From Paulinella micropora (lineage: Eukaryota > Cercozoa > Imbricatea > Euglyphida), in assembly GCA_009731375.1 (NCBI GenBank), contig BJOX01000151.1, positions 176,563-240,562 of the forward strand: a DNA stretch of 64,000 nucleotides, in the 5' to 3' direction. Shown here piece by piece: positions 61,606 to 64,000 of this stretch (position 1 is the stretch's first letter; each line of letters begins with the position of its first letter). The notes beneath the pieces are model-generated. The model saw nothing but the letters and a program-made list of their open reading frames with translations, was not told the DNA's origin and searched no databases. Made by a program: the position numbers and the translations under genes.

Positions 61606-64000
61606 CGTTTAACTCTAAAGTCACAGTGCTTTCTAATGCTGTTGTGCAGAATGGGCCAACGCTTCCTCAATCTGAATACAAAGATGTGGGTACACAGAGA
61701 CTGCAGCCCCAAGGTAGTCTCATACCCGTTCATACATCACGGTTACCAATGATAACTGATGCAAATAGGAAGGCGAGACTTGCGATGGAGGCGAGGAGGC
61801 CAATGGCAGACGTATCGCCTCGGCCAAGCAAACAACCACGAACAGACTCAATGTCTACGATCGCGGCGGGTGGCGAGCAAAAAGACAATGTGTGTACTCA
61901 AGTACCACAAGACAATGTCGCTCACATAGTAAACGCACCAGTACCGCAGAATAATAACAATGTTAATGAGGTGAAGCAGGAGGAGAAGAAGGAGGAGTTG
62001 AAAAACTTAGAGACAAGACTCCAAAATTTGGAACGTAAAGTTCTTGTTCTCGCAGTCAATATACACAGGCCCGATGCTCTGTGTTATACGGAACTTTATT
62101 GTGAAACATTGAAGACAATATTAAAAGTTGGTAATGATACGATGGCGAATATTAATATTGTCGGCCGGAAGTTTTTTAATCGATACCGGGACTGGGTGGA
62201 CGGAAATATGAAAAATTCGACTGGCACTCTGAAGGGAGTGGGTAGCCGGACGGTCATCACGGGAATCATCACACTGACCTTTAAATTAAAATCCGCACGA
62301 GTATACCGCATGGACCTTTATGTCGTCCCCGGTTACCACGGGTCAATATTACTATCGTATGACCAATTGGCTACGATGGGGGCTGTGATTGATTGCGCCG
62401 CACGGCGAGTGATATATGGAGTAAAAAGAGGAGAAGAGAACGATATTGATCCCTTCAACGCTACTGACTCTTATGAGGCTTATGAGCTGAGTCTAGCGAC
62501 GGATCACAAAAAGATGGCCATCGCACATGAGGCACTTGAGGTGTACGTTCACCCCCATGTCGTAAGACCGGATGAACTGTCCTGGACCGACAATTGGGAA
62601 TCCCAAGTGTGCACTGTCACAGTTCCGACATGCCATTGGGACAAAAAGTCTATTGATGACTTAATCGAGAAGCGAAAGGAGGAGATTATATGTGTCGCAC
62701 AAAGAAGCCCGTCGTTGGCGAGATTCGCGGAAGGAGTAGGAACAGATGTCCATATTACTAACGGATACTGTTTCCATGCGAAAGTAGGAGAAGAAAAAAG
62801 GGAGGCGTTTGTACCAAGGAGAACGGGGCGAATCCCGGATACTCCACCAGAAACTATTAAAAGTTTTATTACTGATTTCTGGGGTGACGAGCCCACGTGG
62901 CCGCGTTCACTGTCTGAAGTGAAGAAATGCTTACGGACTTTATTCGAAAATAATAAGCCGTATACTATTATCCTGCCATATAATGAGAAGGCGATATGGG
63001 CGCAGGAAATAAGGGACCGGCTTATTGATCATCCTATACCGGTACCCTCTCGCAAGCAACAGCTAGTGGTGGCTTGTCGTATGGGAACTCGTGAGCAGAG
63101 CAGTGCATACAAGCGGAAGCTCAGAGACCTCGACAAGTTGAAATTGATACCGCAAGCATTCACATGCTTTGATGGTTTTTACACCCGTAAAGCTCCTTTG
63201 CAATACGCGAGACTCATTGACATGCTGGTGGAGCTCGGTAAAGATGATGAGCCGGACACGGTCACGTATGAAAAGACGGGCCTAGATGATGTCTCGGAAG
63301 AGGACTTAGGCTTGGAGGAGGACAGAGAACCCCTCAAGCAGCATAAGCAGATGTCTGATGAAGATTTTCAAGAGGCGGCGCGGAAAATATTGGAAGAAGG
63401 AGTAGGCACGGAGAAGGAGAAGGAGCTTTTAAAAGCCAAATTAGAGGCGAACAAGGAAATTTTTGACCCTCCACATGCAGGTGGTGTCAAGCCTGAAGAT
63501 TTCACTGCGGTTATTTACAAAATACCGGGTGCGGAGCCGTCACCGGCACCACGAAGGGCGAATTTGAGTATACATGAGGCGAAGATAGCGGAGGAGCTAG
63601 CAAGACAGCTGCTCAATGAGGACTTTATTGAGAGATCAACATCTCCAATAGTCTCACAACCGAGAATAGTGCCGAAGCCAGGAGGAGAATGGCGCCTGAC
63701 AGTTAACTATGCTCGTGTTAACAAGGTGCTGGAGGAAGAGAGAAATCCTCTCCCGACATTAGAAGAAGGAAGGAGAGTACTGCGGAATGCAAAATTCTAT
63801 TCGGTCATTGACCTTAAGAATGGCTTCTGGCAGATACCACTGGAGGAAAAGTCCAGATGGCTGACGGCGTTTGTGGTGGGTATGGAAATATACCAATGGA
63901 AAGTGCTTCCGATGGGCCTCAAGCAAGCCCCAGGACTTTTCCAGAAGGCGATGCAGAAGATGTTGAGCAGTCAGTACGATGATTTGTCTGACGGTGGCTT
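61569..64000 (+). CDS. pol: Ty3/gypsy Pol polyprotein, partial (protease, RT)
   Basis: Open frame from 61569 to the window end, offset by -1 from gag and overlapping it by about 35 nt; first ATG near 61749. A linker comes first, then a retropepsin-like region (NDTMANINIV as active-site candidate, then YVVPGYHGSILLSYDQL and GAVID), and from about 63600 a reverse transcriptase: IERSTSPIVSQPRIVPKPGG, WRLTVNYARVN, NPLPTLEE, FYSVIDLKNGFWQIPL, LTAFVVG, LPMGLKQAPGLFQ. These are Ty3/gypsy fingers/palm motifs A and B; the catalytic YxDD, RNase H and integrase lie beyond the window. Frame intact, so possibly a young element. The usual D-[TS]-G of the protease reads D-T-M. Confidence 0.9.
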   Translation, partial: MEGEEKRKEKTVTFNSKVTVLSNAVVQNGPTLPQSEYKDVGTQRLQPQGSLIPVHTSRLPMITDANRKARLAMEARRPMADVSPRPSKQPRTDSMSTIAAGGEQKDNVCTQVPQDNVAHIVNAPVPQNNNNVNEVKQEEKKEELKNLETRLQNLERKVLVLAVNIHRPDALCYTELYCETLKTILKVGNDTMANINIVGRKFFNRYRDWVDGNMKNSTGTLKGVGSRTVITGIITLTFKLKSARVYRMDLYVVPGYHGSILLSYDQLATMGAVIDCAARRVIYGVKRGEENDIDPFNATDSYEAYELSLATDHKKMAIAHEALEVYVHPHVVRPDELSWTDNWESQVCTVTVPTCHWDKKSIDDLIEKRKEEIICVAQRSPSLARFAEGVGTDVHITNGYCFHAKVGEEKREAFVPRRTGRIPDTPPETIKSFITDFWGDEPTWPRSLSEVKKCLRTLFENNKPYTIILPYNEKAIWAQEIRDRLIDHPIPVPSRKQQLVVACRMGTREQSSAYKRKLRDLDKLKLIPQAFTCFDGFYTRKAPLQYARLIDMLVELGKDDEPDTVTYEKTGLDDVSEEDLGLEEDREPLKQHKQMSDEDFQEAARKILEEGVGTEKEKELLKAKLEANKEIFDPPHAGGVKPEDFTAVIYKIPGAEPSPAPRRANLSIHEAKIAEELARQLLNEDFIERSTSPIVSQPRIVPKPGGEWRLTVNYARVNKVLEEERNPLPTLEEGRRVLRNAKFYSVIDLKNGFWQIPLEEKSRWLTAFVVGMEIYQWKVLPMGLKQAPGLFQKAMQKMLSSQYDDLSDGG

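Overview
This is a piece of an intron-rich eukaryotic nuclear scaffold, most likely from a microbial eukaryote; the sequence does not let me name the taxon. The evidence is GT-AG introns with conserved reading phase, exons from 28 bp to 2.8 kb, eukaryote-only families (cyclin L, SH3, PTEN-C2), a Ty3/gypsy-type retroelement, a tRNA-derived SINE and 15 runs of N. Almost all of the many long open frames are microsatellites read in phase (SIYL, CMYV, IHTY, INQS, ERER). The real genes are strings of short exons between them. I rebuilt these by hand from splice signals, phase and protein-family fit, with no transcript data.

Layout. About 180-11059 (minus): a Siw14/Oca-type tyrosine-phosphatase-like protein in seven well-supported exons plus one doubtful one. 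11060-14134: divergent intergenic region and repeats. 14135-17005 (plus): the 3' part of a small membrane-like protein gene. 17006-18775: unique DNA between convergent gene ends. 18776-47192 (minus): a 28-kb cyclin L gene of about 26 exons whose C-terminal RS/low-complexity region takes the predicted protein to about 2,100 residues. 47193-50068: repeats and about 900 bp of unique sequence. 50069-57918 (plus): an SH3 / Pro-Ser-rich / PTEN-like / C2 protein with a degenerate phosphatase loop. 57919-59460: nearly repeat-free intergenic DNA. 59461-64000 (plus): Ty3/gypsy-like gag and pol, running off the window and cut by a gap.

The most striking pattern is what I call exon-edge echoes. Many exons have decayed tandem copies of their own left edge on their left side and of their right edge on their right side. 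Each copy carries the splice site and is separated from the next by GATA, GTAT or related microsatellite. Arrays hold one to about sixteen copies. Much of the non-microsatellite content of the introns, otherwise puzzling minisatellites, is explained this way. Tetra- and pentanucleotide repeats fill introns but are nearly absent from two of the intergenic stretches; exons contain only trinucleotide (frame-neutral) tracts.

The genes are unrelated in pathway: cyclin L is a transcription/splicing cyclin, and the two phosphatase-like proteins both carry degenerate catalytic loops and may be pseudo-enzymes. Other structures of note are a 493-bp tandem array with a clean internal 78-bp inversion, a foldback around a possible exon, a MITE-like element, a dispersed 470-bp element sitting only in GATA tracts, and a telomere-like repeat inside a coding exon.
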